64,000 nt of DNA from Nitrososphaerota archaeon. GTDB taxonomy: Archaea; Thermoproteota; Nitrososphaeria; Nitrososphaerales; Nitrosopumilaceae. Both the position numbers and the translations under genes were made by a program. This document shows positions 33,487 through 42,313 of this stretch, piece by piece. The stretch spans positions 61,787 through 125,786 of the forward strand of contig JAJPGU010000029.1 of NCBI GenBank assembly GCA_021325615.1, read 5' to 3'. The stretch's first letter is position 1, and the number at the start of each line of letters is the position of its first letter. Below the pieces are notes generated by a model that was not told the origin of the DNA, ran no database searches, and was given only the letters and a program-made list of their open reading frames with translations.

Positions 33487-33684
33487 ATGAGTTCGGAGGT
33501 TTCAGTTGATGAGATGTGGCAAGTTATGGAAGATTATGGGATTGACAGGGGTTTGCTCGAATCTACCAAACCAAGCAAGGAACTCCTGTTCAGACTTTAC
33601 CTTGCCATAAAGCAAGTCAAGGAGAATTCAGAACTGTTCGAGAAAGAACACGGGGAATTTTTCAGACCCGGTGCTACCCAATAG
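33487..33684 (+). CDS. small soluble protein of unknown function
   Basis: A 65-residue, acidic, helical protein (MSSEVSVDEMWQVMEDYG, LLFRLYLAIKQVKENSELF). The ATG is preceded by a purine-rich GAGGGGAG that could be a Shine-Dalgarno site and by TATA-like TTTTAAATA about 40 bp upstream, so unlike many neighbours it seems to have a short leader. Not recognised. Confidence 0.6.
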   Translation: MSSEVSVDEMWQVMEDYGIDRGLLESTKPSKELLFRLYLAIKQVKENSELFEKEHGEFFRPGATQ

Positions 33685-33743
33685 ACAAAATCCCCCATAC
33701 TTTTGACATAAGGCAGACGGATTTTATCAGGTCGTTTCAGGAG

Positions 33744-33929
33744 TCAGATAGCCGTTTCCGTGCCGCATCTTAAACACTTTACCACAGTCCCTTCCGTCTT
33801 TACCCTATCAAATTTCTTGTAGCCGCAACGAGGGCATACAGGACATGCGCGAGCCTTCTCCACCCCTGTCTTGGGCACATGGTGCCTTATCAGCTTGATG
33901 GAACTGCTTTTATCGAATGGGTTGACCAT
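33744..33929 (-). CDS. small zinc-ribbon protein
   Basis: Sixty-one residues with two Cys pairs (ACPVCPRCGYKKF and VKCLRCGTE) that form a zinc ribbon; the N terminus is basic. Zinc ribbons of this size bind nucleic acid or partner proteins. Its ATG is only 6 bp from that of the divergent TPR gene (33936), so promoters must lie inside the coding regions or starts are further in. Confidence 0.6.
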   Translation of the reverse strand: MVNPFDKSSSIKLIRHHVPKTGVEKARACPVCPRCGYKKFDRVKTEGTVVKCLRCGTETAI

Positions 33930-33935
33930 ACAATC

Positions 33936-34466
33936 ATGGTCAGTGGCATAGGTTTTTCATCCGATGATGATGAGGGTTTGGCCATAGAGTACCTCTACAG
34001 CATAGGCATGAACCATGCTAGGCGGGGAATGCCAAAGGATGCGATATTTTATTTTGACAAGGTCCTATTGATTGAGCCGTCTCATACGCGAGCCCTGTTC
34101 AACAAGGCAAATGCCCTTGGAAAACTTGGAAAATACGAGGAGGCCATACTGCTCTATGATTCTATTTTAAAAACCACCCCTGCCCATTCAGAGTCCCTTT
34201 TGAACAAAGGCCTCGCATTTCACTACCTTGGACGGTATGACGAGGCAATTTCCTGCTATGATGCCATAACAGCATTAGAACCCAGGAATGCCAGCGCCTT
34301 TTATCAAACTGCCTGTACCAAGGCCCTTCAAAAAAAACAATCTGAGTCCTTAAAGGCTCTGGAACGCGCCATCCTTCTTGACCAACAATTTGCAACAAAG
34401 GCAGGGAAGGACGCCGATTTCTCAGATCTTCATGGCGATCCGAGGTTCCAAGCCTTGGTTTCATAG
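33936..34466 (+). CDS. tetratricopeptide-repeat protein
   Basis: About 176 residues with at least three to four TPR units (AIEYLYSIGMNHARRGMPKDAIFYFDKVLLIEP, ALFNKANALGKLGKYEEAILLYDSILKTTP, SLLNKGLAFHYLGRYDEAISCYDAITALEP read as repeats). TPRs are protein-interaction scaffolds; partner unknown. ATG 33936 is preferred over an upstream reading that would cross the zinc-ribbon gene. Confidence 0.8.
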   Translation: MVSGIGFSSDDDEGLAIEYLYSIGMNHARRGMPKDAIFYFDKVLLIEPSHTRALFNKANALGKLGKYEEAILLYDSILKTTPAHSESLLNKGLAFHYLGRYDEAISCYDAITALEPRNASAFYQTACTKALQKKQSESLKALERAILLDQQFATKAGKDADFSDLHGDPRFQALVS

Positions 34467-34509
34467 GTTTTTCAATAGAGAAAAATAAGTCACCAGAAAT
34501 TAGAATCCC

Positions 34510-35379
34510 ATGAAGGTTGGACTTATAGGGACTGGGCTTTTGGGAGCCGCGGTTGCGACGCGCCTGCTCAAATGTGGTCACACCTTGACAATATACAATA
34601 GAACCAGATCAAAGGCGGAGCCCCTAAAAAATCTGGGTGCAGAGATTGCCGGATCCCCAAAGGAGGTAGCGGCAAGATCAGATATCGTTATCATCATAGT
34701 AAAGGATGCCGCGGCGGTAGAGTCGGTTGCGTTCGGGAAGAATGGCATAGTAGATGGCATACATGAAGGTCTCGTAGTGGCTGACATGAGTACCATTAGC
34801 CCGATTGCTTCAAAAAAAACATCCGAAAGATTCTTGGAAAATAGAATAATAATGCTTGACACTCCTGTAATGGGCGGCCCCGCCTTGGCAGAAAAGGGCG
34901 GACTTGTAGTAATGGTGGGCGGGGAAAAAAAGTCCTATGAAAGGTTTAGGCAGGTTTTTGAGGCGATAGGGGAAAAAACTTTCCTCATAGGTCCAAACGG
35001 CTCGGCCCATGCGATGAAACTTGCGATGAATTTGCAGATCTCTGTTCTGGCTCTTTCCATATCGGAGGGCCTTCTGCTTGCAAAAAAATCAGGTCTTGAC
35101 CCGCTGCTTTTCCTTGAGGTCCTAAATTCTACCTACTTCAAGACTGGAATGAGTCAGAACAAGGGACCTAAGATGGCAAGGGGAGTTTTCGAGCCGAGTT
35201 TTTTCCTCGAAGTAATGTACAAGGACCTCGAAGAAATAGAAAACACGGCAAAGGCATACGGAGCAAACCTTCCTCTTGCAAGGCTTGCAAGGGAGTTGTA
35301 CCAAAATGCAGTAAATGCCGGTTTTGGCAAGATAGACTATACTGGAATCCTTGCCTACTTGGAAAAGATTAGCGGGTAG
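34510..35379 (+). CDS. NAD(P)-dependent beta-hydroxyacid dehydrogenase
   Basis: A 289-residue member of the 3-hydroxyisobutyrate dehydrogenase family: Rossmann motif GLIGTGLLGAAVATRLL, NRTRSKAEPL for the cofactor, substrate-binding DTPVMGGPALAEKGGLVVMVGG and catalytic Lys in AMKLAMNL. The family reduces succinic semialdehyde, tartronate semialdehyde, glyoxylate or similar. In a cell with the 4-hydroxybutyrate cycle, a succinic-semialdehyde reductase role is attractive but unproved. Convergent with the MFS gene, 3 bp between stops. Confidence 0.85.
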   Translation: MKVGLIGTGLLGAAVATRLLKCGHTLTIYNRTRSKAEPLKNLGAEIAGSPKEVAARSDIVIIIVKDAAAVESVAFGKNGIVDGIHEGLVVADMSTISPIASKKTSERFLENRIIMLDTPVMGGPALAEKGGLVVMVGGEKKSYERFRQVFEAIGEKTFLIGPNGSAHAMKLAMNLQISVLALSISEGLLLAKKSGLDPLLFLEVLNSTYFKTGMSQNKGPKMARGVFEPSFFLEVMYKDLEEIENTAKAYGANLPLARLARELYQNAVNAGFGKIDYTGILAYLEKISG

Positions 35380-35382
35380 GCC

Positions 35383-36609
35383 TTAAAGCTCTTCCGGCGG
35401 TTTTGTCTTCCTGAAGCTTAGAAACAGCCCTATGTCATATGCGAGCTTTAAAGCGCCCCCGATGACAAACGGGGCAACCAATAATTGCCCCAATATAGCT
35501 CCCACAACAGACGGGCTTAATGCCTGCGCCACGTTTCTCGAAGTGTTGGTAATACCTGCCGCTGCCACTCGCTCATTTTCCTTCACCACAGCCATAAGAT
35601 ATGACTGCCTTGTCGGGACATCCATCTGAGAGATGCTCATCCTTGCAAGGTATAGTCCTATGGCAACTGGAAACGTTGGGGCAAATGGAACCAAGATCAG
35701 GAGTATGTTCGAGGGGATATGGGTCCAAACCATTGTATTGATAAGACCTATGCGTGAAGCCATTCGGCTTGCCAAAAGGTAAGAAATTGCGGTAAGTATT
35801 CCCGCCGTAGTAAATATGTAGGACAGTGTGTTCAAGTCAGCCCCAAACCGCGTGTAAAACCAGAATGACACGATACTTTGTATTACAAACCCTCCTGCGA
35901 ACGAGTCTATTGCAAAAAGCGAGGACATTTTTGTTATGATTCTTCGAGATTGTGGAGCAATGGATTTAAGGTTCATGCCCAGCCCATGCCGAGCATTGAC
36001 AGCCTCGATTTTTGATGAAAGGAGCAAGTATATTGCAAGCACCACAAGGGCGCATGCGGCATAGACGAGAAAAAGCACTTTTACGGATCCTATTTTATCA
36101 ATTCCGAGGGTTTGTGACAGATACTGCGGGAGTCCGGAGAGCATGACGCCGGCGGCCATGGCAAAGGTTCCCACCATGTTATACAGCGCAAAGATGCTGG
36201 TACGCCTTCCCTCGTCTTTGATTGTTTGCGGCAATACTGCCTGCTCAATAGATAGGAATGCCCCCACCTCAGAGCCGGTAACGTTTATCGTTCCCACGAG
36301 CGCGGCGACAACCAGGGCCATAAAGTTGTCGGTAGCAAAAAAAATTCCAGACGAGACAACCATCATGGCAGAATAAATGACCAGCATTCTCCTGCGCCCC
36401 AACCGGTCTGCGAATATGCTGGAAACAAGGTTGAAGATGATCCCGTTTGCAAGCGTCGCAGTTAAAATGACGCCGATAAGAATTTCGCCGAATCCCAGCA
36501 TATGGAGATAGATTGCCAGAACTACGCTCAGGAAACCGTAGGAGAATGTCCTCACGGATCTTGCCGCAAGTATCAGTTTGCCATCTTTTGAAATCCATTC
36601 AAGAGCCAT
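35383..36609 (-). CDS. major facilitator superfamily transporter
   Basis: About 408 residues with around twelve predicted membrane helices and the MFS loop motif between helices 2 and 3 (FADRLGRRRML). Substrate unknown. Start ATG 36609 (MALEWISKDG); it overlaps the end of metG by 11 bp, so it is read from the metG transcript. Nothing in the context gives the substrate. Confidence 0.85.
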   Translation of the reverse strand: MALEWISKDGKLILAARSVRTFSYGFLSVVLAIYLHMLGFGEILIGVILTATLANGIIFNLVSSIFADRLGRRRMLVIYSAMMVVSSGIFFATDNFMALVVAALVGTINVTGSEVGAFLSIEQAVLPQTIKDEGRRTSIFALYNMVGTFAMAAGVMLSGLPQYLSQTLGIDKIGSVKVLFLVYAACALVVLAIYLLLSSKIEAVNARHGLGMNLKSIAPQSRRIITKMSSLFAIDSFAGGFVIQSIVSFWFYTRFGADLNTLSYIFTTAGILTAISYLLASRMASRIGLINTMVWTHIPSNILLILVPFAPTFPVAIGLYLARMSISQMDVPTRQSYLMAVVKENERVAAAGITNTSRNVAQALSPSVVGAILGQLLVAPFVIGGALKLAYDIGLFLSFRKTKPPEEL

Positions 36610-38254
36610 TATTTCCAAGGTTTGCCTTGCGAGATTGAATGTCTGCGGGCTCTATCTTCTTGAAAAGCGGCGTCGGCTCCCCAATGGTATGTCCCTTGCC
36701 CAGCGGCAGGTCTGACATTGAGGACCATGGTTGGTCATACACCTTCCCTGCAAGGTTAAGTTGTGCCCAGATTTTCTGCGAAGAGTCGGGCAAGAACGGG
36801 AAGAGTGATATTGCGATAGAACGTACTGCGTTGACCGATATGACTATGCAGTTGTTTGTTCCATGGTTTCCCTTCCAGGGCTCTTTTTTCTGGAAGTACT
36901 GGTTAAAGTAGGCAGAGAATTCCAAGATTTTTTTTAGGGCCCGGTCAAGATGGTTCTCCTCCATGATAGGAGTCAGTTCAAGGGCAAGCGTTTTTATTTT
37001 TTCTTGGGCATCGACATCGGCTTGATCTAGATGTTCTTCCTGAGGGACTGATCCCCCCGTTGTCTTTTTTGTAAAGCCCAGTGCCCTGTTGATAAAGTTG
37101 CCAATGTTGCCTATGAGTTCTGAGTTGATCCTAGCGGCAAATTCCTCCCAATCAAAATTCAGATCGTCCTGACTGTAAGGCGTAATCAATGTCAGATAAA
37201 AACGGAGATAATCCGCAGGATAGAGATTCAGAAAGTCCTTTAGACCAATATACCAATTTCGGCTCTTCGAGATTTTTCTCGATTGTAGCATGAGATGCCC
37301 TCTTGTCGGGATGTAATCTGGAAGTTTGAATTCATTTTTTATGCCGATCCGCATAGCAGGCAAGAAAAGGTAGTGGTGATACACTATGTCCTTACCAATG
37401 AAGTGGTAAATTGTCGACGCATTCCAGAATTCCTTTCCCTCAATACCCCTATCCTTGAGAAATTTGACGGCCGAGGAGATGTAAGCAAGATGGTTGTCAA
37501 ACCAGCCATAAAAGACCTTGCCCTTTGCGTTTTCAAGTGGAATGGGCACACCCCATGAAATATCCCTAGTAATGTCCCAGTCCACAAGTCCGTCTTTGAT
37601 CCAGTTTTGGACGTATTTTTTTACATCCTTTTGCAGAAAGGAGTCGGATTCTAGCCACTTGCCCAGGTCTGAGACAAAGTTTGTAAGCTTGAAGAAGTAA
37701 TGCGTGGTCCTTTCCTTGGTGGGCGGGTTTTTACAGATGGAGCATTTAGGATTCTCGATTTCCTGTGGCACCCTTCCACACTTTTCGCACAAGTCAGAGT
37801 ACTGATCCTCGGCCTTGCAATAGGGACATCGGCCTATCACGTACCTATCAGGAAGAAATTTCTTGTCGAAATTACAGTAAAACTGGATTATTTCCTGCTC
37901 ATAAATATGGCCGTTATCCATAAGCTTTAGGAATGTCTCCTGAACAAACTCCACGTTTTCAGGCGAGCTGGTCCTGTAAAAAAAATCAAAGGCTATCCCG
38001 AAAGCAGTGAAATCCTCATAATCCCTCTTGTTCCAAATTTTCACGTATTCCTCAGGGCTTTTTTTTTCCTTTTCGGCTTGGATAAGGATTGGAGTCCCAT
38101 AGTCATCTGAGGCGCAGATATAGTATGCCTCTGTCCCCGTCATCTTGAGAAATCTGGTGGTGATATCTGCCGGCAGGTAAGTTGAGGCCACATGCCCCAG
38201 GTGGATTTCCCCGTTAGCATAAGGCAGTGCACTTGTAATAATGGCGCGCTTCAT
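36599..38254 (-). CDS. metG: methionyl-tRNA synthetase
   Basis: Class I synthetase of 551 residues: HLGH (18-21, in GEIHLGHVASTYLPAD), a zinc knuckle region with four Cys pairs (CPYC, CEKC, CSIC), and the KMSKS loop as SRKISKSRN (Met replaced by Ile). The C-terminal dimerisation domain found in many MetRS proteins is missing, so the enzyme is short; in archaea that domain is often separate. It overlaps the MFS gene by 11 bp. Confidence 0.94.
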   Translation of the reverse strand: MKRAIITSALPYANGEIHLGHVASTYLPADITTRFLKMTGTEAYYICASDDYGTPILIQAEKEKKSPEEYVKIWNKRDYEDFTAFGIAFDFFYRTSSPENVEFVQETFLKLMDNGHIYEQEIIQFYCNFDKKFLPDRYVIGRCPYCKAEDQYSDLCEKCGRVPQEIENPKCSICKNPPTKERTTHYFFKLTNFVSDLGKWLESDSFLQKDVKKYVQNWIKDGLVDWDITRDISWGVPIPLENAKGKVFYGWFDNHLAYISSAVKFLKDRGIEGKEFWNASTIYHFIGKDIVYHHYLFLPAMRIGIKNEFKLPDYIPTRGHLMLQSRKISKSRNWYIGLKDFLNLYPADYLRFYLTLITPYSQDDLNFDWEEFAARINSELIGNIGNFINRALGFTKKTTGGSVPQEEHLDQADVDAQEKIKTLALELTPIMEENHLDRALKKILEFSAYFNQYFQKKEPWKGNHGTNNCIVISVNAVRSIAISLFPFLPDSSQKIWAQLNLAGKVYDQPWSSMSDLPLGKGHTIGEPTPLFKKIEPADIQSRKANLGNNGS

Positions 38255-38284
38255 TGGTTTGTTAGAGTTTGTGCGGGATTTAAG

Positions 38285-39526
38285 CTATGCCCAGCTTTGA
38301 GCATATTTTATCTGAGCTGGCGTAGGCTTGTCGATCCTAACATCCATTGCAGCAAGCGCATCGACTGCTATCTGCCTGTCAATTTCTGAAGGAACCGTTA
38401 TTACTCGCCTTCCAATCTTCTTGTGGTTTTTTGCAATGTGGATCATGGATAGAAGTTGATTTGAAAATGACTGTGCCATGACCTCAGGGGGGTGCCCCTC
38501 GGCTGCGACCAGATTTGCAATCCTACCCTTCCCTATCAAGTAAACGCGCTTCCCATTCTTGAGAACACATTCGTCAAGGTTTGGGCGGACCTCCTTTACC
38601 GACTTGGAGTCGTTTAGGAGGAATTTTGCATCAACTTCCACGTCAAAATGTCCCACATTTCCCAAGATTGCACCATTCTTCATTCGGAGAATGTGCTCTT
38701 TTCTTATGACCCCCGTTTGACCAGTTGCCGTGATAAAGATGTCACCTACGGAAGACGCCTCGCTAATTGGCAGGACTTCATACCCATCCATGTGAGCCTC
38801 CAGTGCCCGCACAGGATCAACTTCAGTAACATACACTTTTGCTCCGAGTCCATTTGCTCTTGAGGCAACGCCTCTTCCAACCCATCCATATCCTGCAACG
38901 ACGACCCGTTTGCCGGCAAAAAGAAGGTTCATGGACCTGAAGTAGCCATCAATCGTGCTCTGTCCTGTCCCATACCTGTTGTCAAACATGTGTTTTGTGT
39001 AGGCGTCGTTGACCGCAATAACTGGGTATCTGAGTTTCTTTTGCTTCTCCAAGGCCTTGAGCCTGATGACTCCAGTCGTGGTTTCCTCAGTCCCGCCCAG
39101 AATACCCCATGAGGCAAATTCCTTGTTGCTGTGGACTTTGGAGTGGCAGTCCGACCCATCATCCGTTATTATTTGGGGTTTGTGGCTAAGCATCTGCTCT
39201 ATGCACCAGTCATACTCCTCTGGCGTCTGCCCAGCCCAAGCATAAATGTGAATACCGTTTTCAGCAAGGAAGGCGGCGATGTCGTCCTGGGTGGATAGAG
39301 GATTTGCCCCGCATGCGCTGACCTCTGCTCCGAGTTCTTTTGCCCCCATCATCAACACAGAGGTTTCCTTTGTAATATGCAAACAGACCCCTAGGCGCAA
39401 TCCCTTCAGGGGTTGTGATTTTTTTAGACGTTGAACAGTATTAGTAAGGATTTTCATATGATCCTTTGCCCACTCGTAAGAGGTCTTTCCTTTTTCAGCA
39501 AGGCTTGGATCTTTTATCTGACTCAT
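38285..39526 (-). CDS. ahcY: S-adenosylhomocysteine hydrolase
   Basis: Splits S-adenosylhomocysteine into adenosine and homocysteine, removing the product of methylation. About 413 residues: substrate domain (DDGSDCHSK, EETTTGVIRL, NDAYTKHMFDNRYGTGQS with the catalytic Lys and Asp) and NAD domain (VVVAGYGWVGRGVA). Start at ATG 39526 (MSQIKDPSLAEKG), not at an upstream TTG. Tight NAD binding is a family property. Transcribed alone. Confidence 0.95.
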   Translation of the reverse strand: MSQIKDPSLAEKGKTSYEWAKDHMKILTNTVQRLKKSQPLKGLRLGVCLHITKETSVLMMGAKELGAEVSACGANPLSTQDDIAAFLAENGIHIYAWAGQTPEEYDWCIEQMLSHKPQIITDDGSDCHSKVHSNKEFASWGILGGTEETTTGVIRLKALEKQKKLRYPVIAVNDAYTKHMFDNRYGTGQSTIDGYFRSMNLLFAGKRVVVAGYGWVGRGVASRANGLGAKVYVTEVDPVRALEAHMDGYEVLPISEASSVGDIFITATGQTGVIRKEHILRMKNGAILGNVGHFDVEVDAKFLLNDSKSVKEVRPNLDECVLKNGKRVYLIGKGRIANLVAAEGHPPEVMAQSFSNQLLSMIHIAKNHKKIGRRVITVPSEIDRQIAVDALAAMDVRIDKPTPAQIKYAQSWA

Positions 39527-39737
39527 GTAAAATTTCAAAATTCAGGGGTATAAAATGGTATCAGAATCTCCCATGGCATCATAAGAAGGGGCTCTAAATT
39601 CCCCGTGGCCTCGCTTGTGCGTGCGACAGCACAAAATCTGACCTATCGAGCCGTCCACTATCAGGTGACTGAAACTGCTGCCCTTGGAACTGTCGGGTTT
39701 CTATTATCGACTCTTCACAAGAGGAAACGAGCACAAT

Positions 39738-39746
39738 CTAAATATT
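39738..39746 (+). promoter_or_regulatory. TATA-like box of the Rieske gene
   Basis: CTAAATATT centred 26 bp before ATG 39768, which selects this start over the upstream reading (39684). Confidence 0.5.
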
Positions 39747-39767
39747 GGCACGCCTCTGCGAAAAAAC

Positions 39768-40070
39768 ATGGCTTGGAAAAAGGTGGCGGAAAAAAACGAG
39801 ATTGCGCCAGGTAAGGGCAGGGAGTTTCTGGTCGATGGAAAAAAAATTGCAATATTCAACCAGAATGGCTTTCATGCCCTCGATTCATTGTGCGTCCACC
39901 AAGACGGTTCCCTTGCCCCGGGAAAGTTGGATGGTGATGTAGTAGAGTGCCCGCTGCACTTTTGGCACTACAACATCAAGACAGGTGAACTTCTTGATTA
40001 TATCAAGGGAGTTAAACTACAAACCTACAAGGTAGAGGTAAAGAGTGACGGCATATACCTAGACCTATGA
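39768..40070 (+). CDS. soluble Rieske-type ferredoxin
   Basis: About 100 residues with the [2Fe-2S] ligands C-x-H (LCVHQDGSL) and C-x2-H (ECPLHFWHYN) in a Rieske fold, like the ferredoxin or NirD-type subunits. It begins MAWKKVAEKNEIAPGKGREF. Electron donor or acceptor is unknown. The next gene (nadE) is only 15 bp away on the same strand. ATG from TATA spacing. Confidence 0.88.
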   Translation: MAWKKVAEKNEIAPGKGREFLVDGKKIAIFNQNGFHALDSLCVHQDGSLAPGKLDGDVVECPLHFWHYNIKTGELLDYIKGVKLQTYKVEVKSDGIYLDL

Positions 40071-40085
40071 TAAGTTTATTTCAAT

Positions 40086-40898
40086 ATGACATACCAGTCT
40101 AGAGAGAGATTGAATCGTGCCATCATCGAAGAGATAACACAAAGAGACTTTAAGGAAATCGAAGAAAAAATCGGCACATTTCTGATACGGGAGGTAGAGG
40201 ATAGGAAATCACAGGGGGTTGTTTTCGGCCTCAGCGGAGGCATCGATTCAGCTGTTGTTGCAATGCTCTGTTCAAAATACATAAAGACAAAATCCTTGGC
40301 GCTCATAATGCCTAACGCCAAGATAACACCGTCCGAAGACACCGATGACGCAATAAAAATGGTAGATTCTCTCCACTTGGATTACAAGCTGGTTGACATA
40401 AGCTTCATCCAGAAGGAATATTCAAAATATATCGAGCCCAACCCCTCCGCATTAGGAAATCTTGGGGCGAGGATACGCTCCAACATAATTTATTACTATG
40501 CGAACGCAAGGAACTGCCTGGTACTTGGATCTGGGGACAGAAGTGAGTTTTTGATAGGATATTTTACAAAGTTTGGCGACGGTGCGGCGGATCTGTTGCC
40601 AATCGCCTCCCTCTACAAGACGCAGATAAGAGAGTTTGCGAAATTTCTTGGAATTTCCCAAAACATAATTTCAAAGCCCAGCAGCCCACGACTCTGGGAG
40701 GGACACACCGCACAGGGTGAGATCGGAATGACTTACGACGAAATTGACTCCATTTTATACTGCATCTTTGACAAAGGGATGCCCCCCATTGACACCGCAG
40801 AGTTAACAGGTATACCGATATCGGATGTGGATAAAATTTACCAGATGAATAAAAGAAGCGAGCATAAAAGAATAACACCCAAAATATGCCTACTTTGA
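40086..40898 (+). CDS. nadE: ammonia-dependent NAD synthetase
   Basis: Makes NAD from deamido-NAD and ammonia. The 270-residue protein has the PP-loop SGGIDSAVV (50-56), later conserved GSGDRSEFLIGYFTKFGDGAADLLPIASLYKTQ in the usual order, and PRLWEGHTAQGEIGMTYDEID near the C terminus. It has no glutaminase domain, so ammonia is taken directly, as fits an ammonia-exposed organism. Confidence 0.95.
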   Translation: MTYQSRERLNRAIIEEITQRDFKEIEEKIGTFLIREVEDRKSQGVVFGLSGGIDSAVVAMLCSKYIKTKSLALIMPNAKITPSEDTDDAIKMVDSLHLDYKLVDISFIQKEYSKYIEPNPSALGNLGARIRSNIIYYYANARNCLVLGSGDRSEFLIGYFTKFGDGAADLLPIASLYKTQIREFAKFLGISQNIISKPSSPRLWEGHTAQGEIGMTYDEIDSILYCIFDKGMPPIDTAELTGIPISDVDKIYQMNKRSEHKRITPKICLL

Positions 40899-40909
40899 GT
40901 TGATTTGCT

Positions 40910-42313
40910 TTGAAAATTTTTGACACAATGTCTGGCTCCGAAAAGGAGTTAGACACGTCTAGAGGTGTGAGAATTTACCTCTGCGGAGTCACGGTTTACG
41001 ATGACAGTCATATAGGACATGCAAGGACGATAATTGTATTTGACACGCTTAGAAGATACCTCCAGTCTCACGGGATCAAGGTAAGGTTCATCCAGAATTT
41101 CACCGATGTGGATGACAAGATAATCAACAGGGCTAGAATTGATGGGGTTTCTGCCGAGGTCATCAGCTCAAAATACATTTCAAGTTATTTCAAAGGTTTC
41201 GACAGCCTCAATGTCATGCGTGCGGATATGTACCCCAAGGCCACGGAACACATAACCGAGATGATAGACCTCATCAAAATCTTGCTGGATAGGAAGATAG
41301 CATATGTCTCCACAAACGGTGTCTATTTTTCCGTCTCAAAGTTTTCCGAGTATGGGAAACTTTCTAAGAAAAAAATCGATGATCTGATAGCAGGGGCGCG
41401 TGTGGAGGTAGACGAGACAAAGAAAGACCCGCTAGACTTTGCATTGTGGAAATTTGCAGACGACGAGCCCCGCTGGCCCAGTCCTTGGGGTCTTGGAAGG
41501 CCGGGGTGGCATATCGAATGCTCTGCAATGAGCCTCAAGTACCTCGGAAATGACTTTGAGATCCACGGAGGGGGAAGGGATCTGATTTTTCCGCACCATG
41601 AAAACGAAATTGCCCAATCGGAATCGTATTCGGGGTGCAACTTTGCGAAAATCTGGATGCATGTCGGAATGGTCACAATTAACGGCGAGAAGATGTCAAA
41701 ATCGCTCGGAAATACAAAATCCGTAGATTTTGTCCTCCAAAAATGGGGTCCCAACATAATTAGGATTTTCTGCCTTTCAGGGCATTATTCCAAACCTATC
41801 GATTATTCCGAGGACCAGCTGAGAGAGACAATCACAAGATGGCGTCAGGTGGAAAATTGCTATTACGAGCTATTTCTTGCTGAAGAAGGCGTGATAAATC
41901 CAACTCTAGCCAGGGATGTTGAAACGACCTTAAGGGCCGCTGAAAAAGAGTTCGATGATGCCCTCAATTCTGACTTTAACACCCCCCTTGCCTTGGGAGC
42001 ATTTTTCAAGGTTGTCAAGACTGCAAATCAAATCGCAGGTGAGGAAGCAATGGTCAGGCCGCTTGCTGACATCATCTTGCTTACCTTTGAAAAGATGCTT
42101 GAGATACTGGGCCTCAAGGTCTCCAGGGTTACAGATGAGGAGAAGAAAACCTTAATTGGGCTGATAGAAAGGCGCGCCCTTCTCCGGGACCAGAGAAACT
42201 TTTCAGATGCGGATGCGATAAGGAAGGAGATATCCTCGATGGGGATTGTCCTAATTGATCACAAGAAGAAGACCCTTTGGATGAAGCAGGAAAGGATAGG
42301 TGCCGAAGGTTAG
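40910..42313 (+). CDS. cysS: cysteinyl-tRNA synthetase
   Basis: Class I synthetase of 467 residues: HIGH in SHIGHARTI, YLCGVTVYDDS at the N terminus, zinc ligands in WHIECSAMS, HHENEIAQSE, and KMSKSLGN. The start is TTG 40910 because the family begins KIFDTMSG directly. It overlaps the convergent GTPase gene by 4 bp (TTAG). Confidence 0.95.
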   Translation: MKIFDTMSGSEKELDTSRGVRIYLCGVTVYDDSHIGHARTIIVFDTLRRYLQSHGIKVRFIQNFTDVDDKIINRARIDGVSAEVISSKYISSYFKGFDSLNVMRADMYPKATEHITEMIDLIKILLDRKIAYVSTNGVYFSVSKFSEYGKLSKKKIDDLIAGARVEVDETKKDPLDFALWKFADDEPRWPSPWGLGRPGWHIECSAMSLKYLGNDFEIHGGGRDLIFPHHENEIAQSESYSGCNFAKIWMHVGMVTINGEKMSKSLGNTKSVDFVLQKWGPNIIRIFCLSGHYSKPIDYSEDQLRETITRWRQVENCYYELFLAEEGVINPTLARDVETTLRAAEKEFDDALNSDFNTPLALGAFFKVVKTANQIAGEEAMVRPLADIILLTFEKMLEILGLKVSRVTDEEKKTLIGLIERRALLRDQRNFSDADAIRKEISSMGIVLIDHKKKTLWMKQERIGAEG

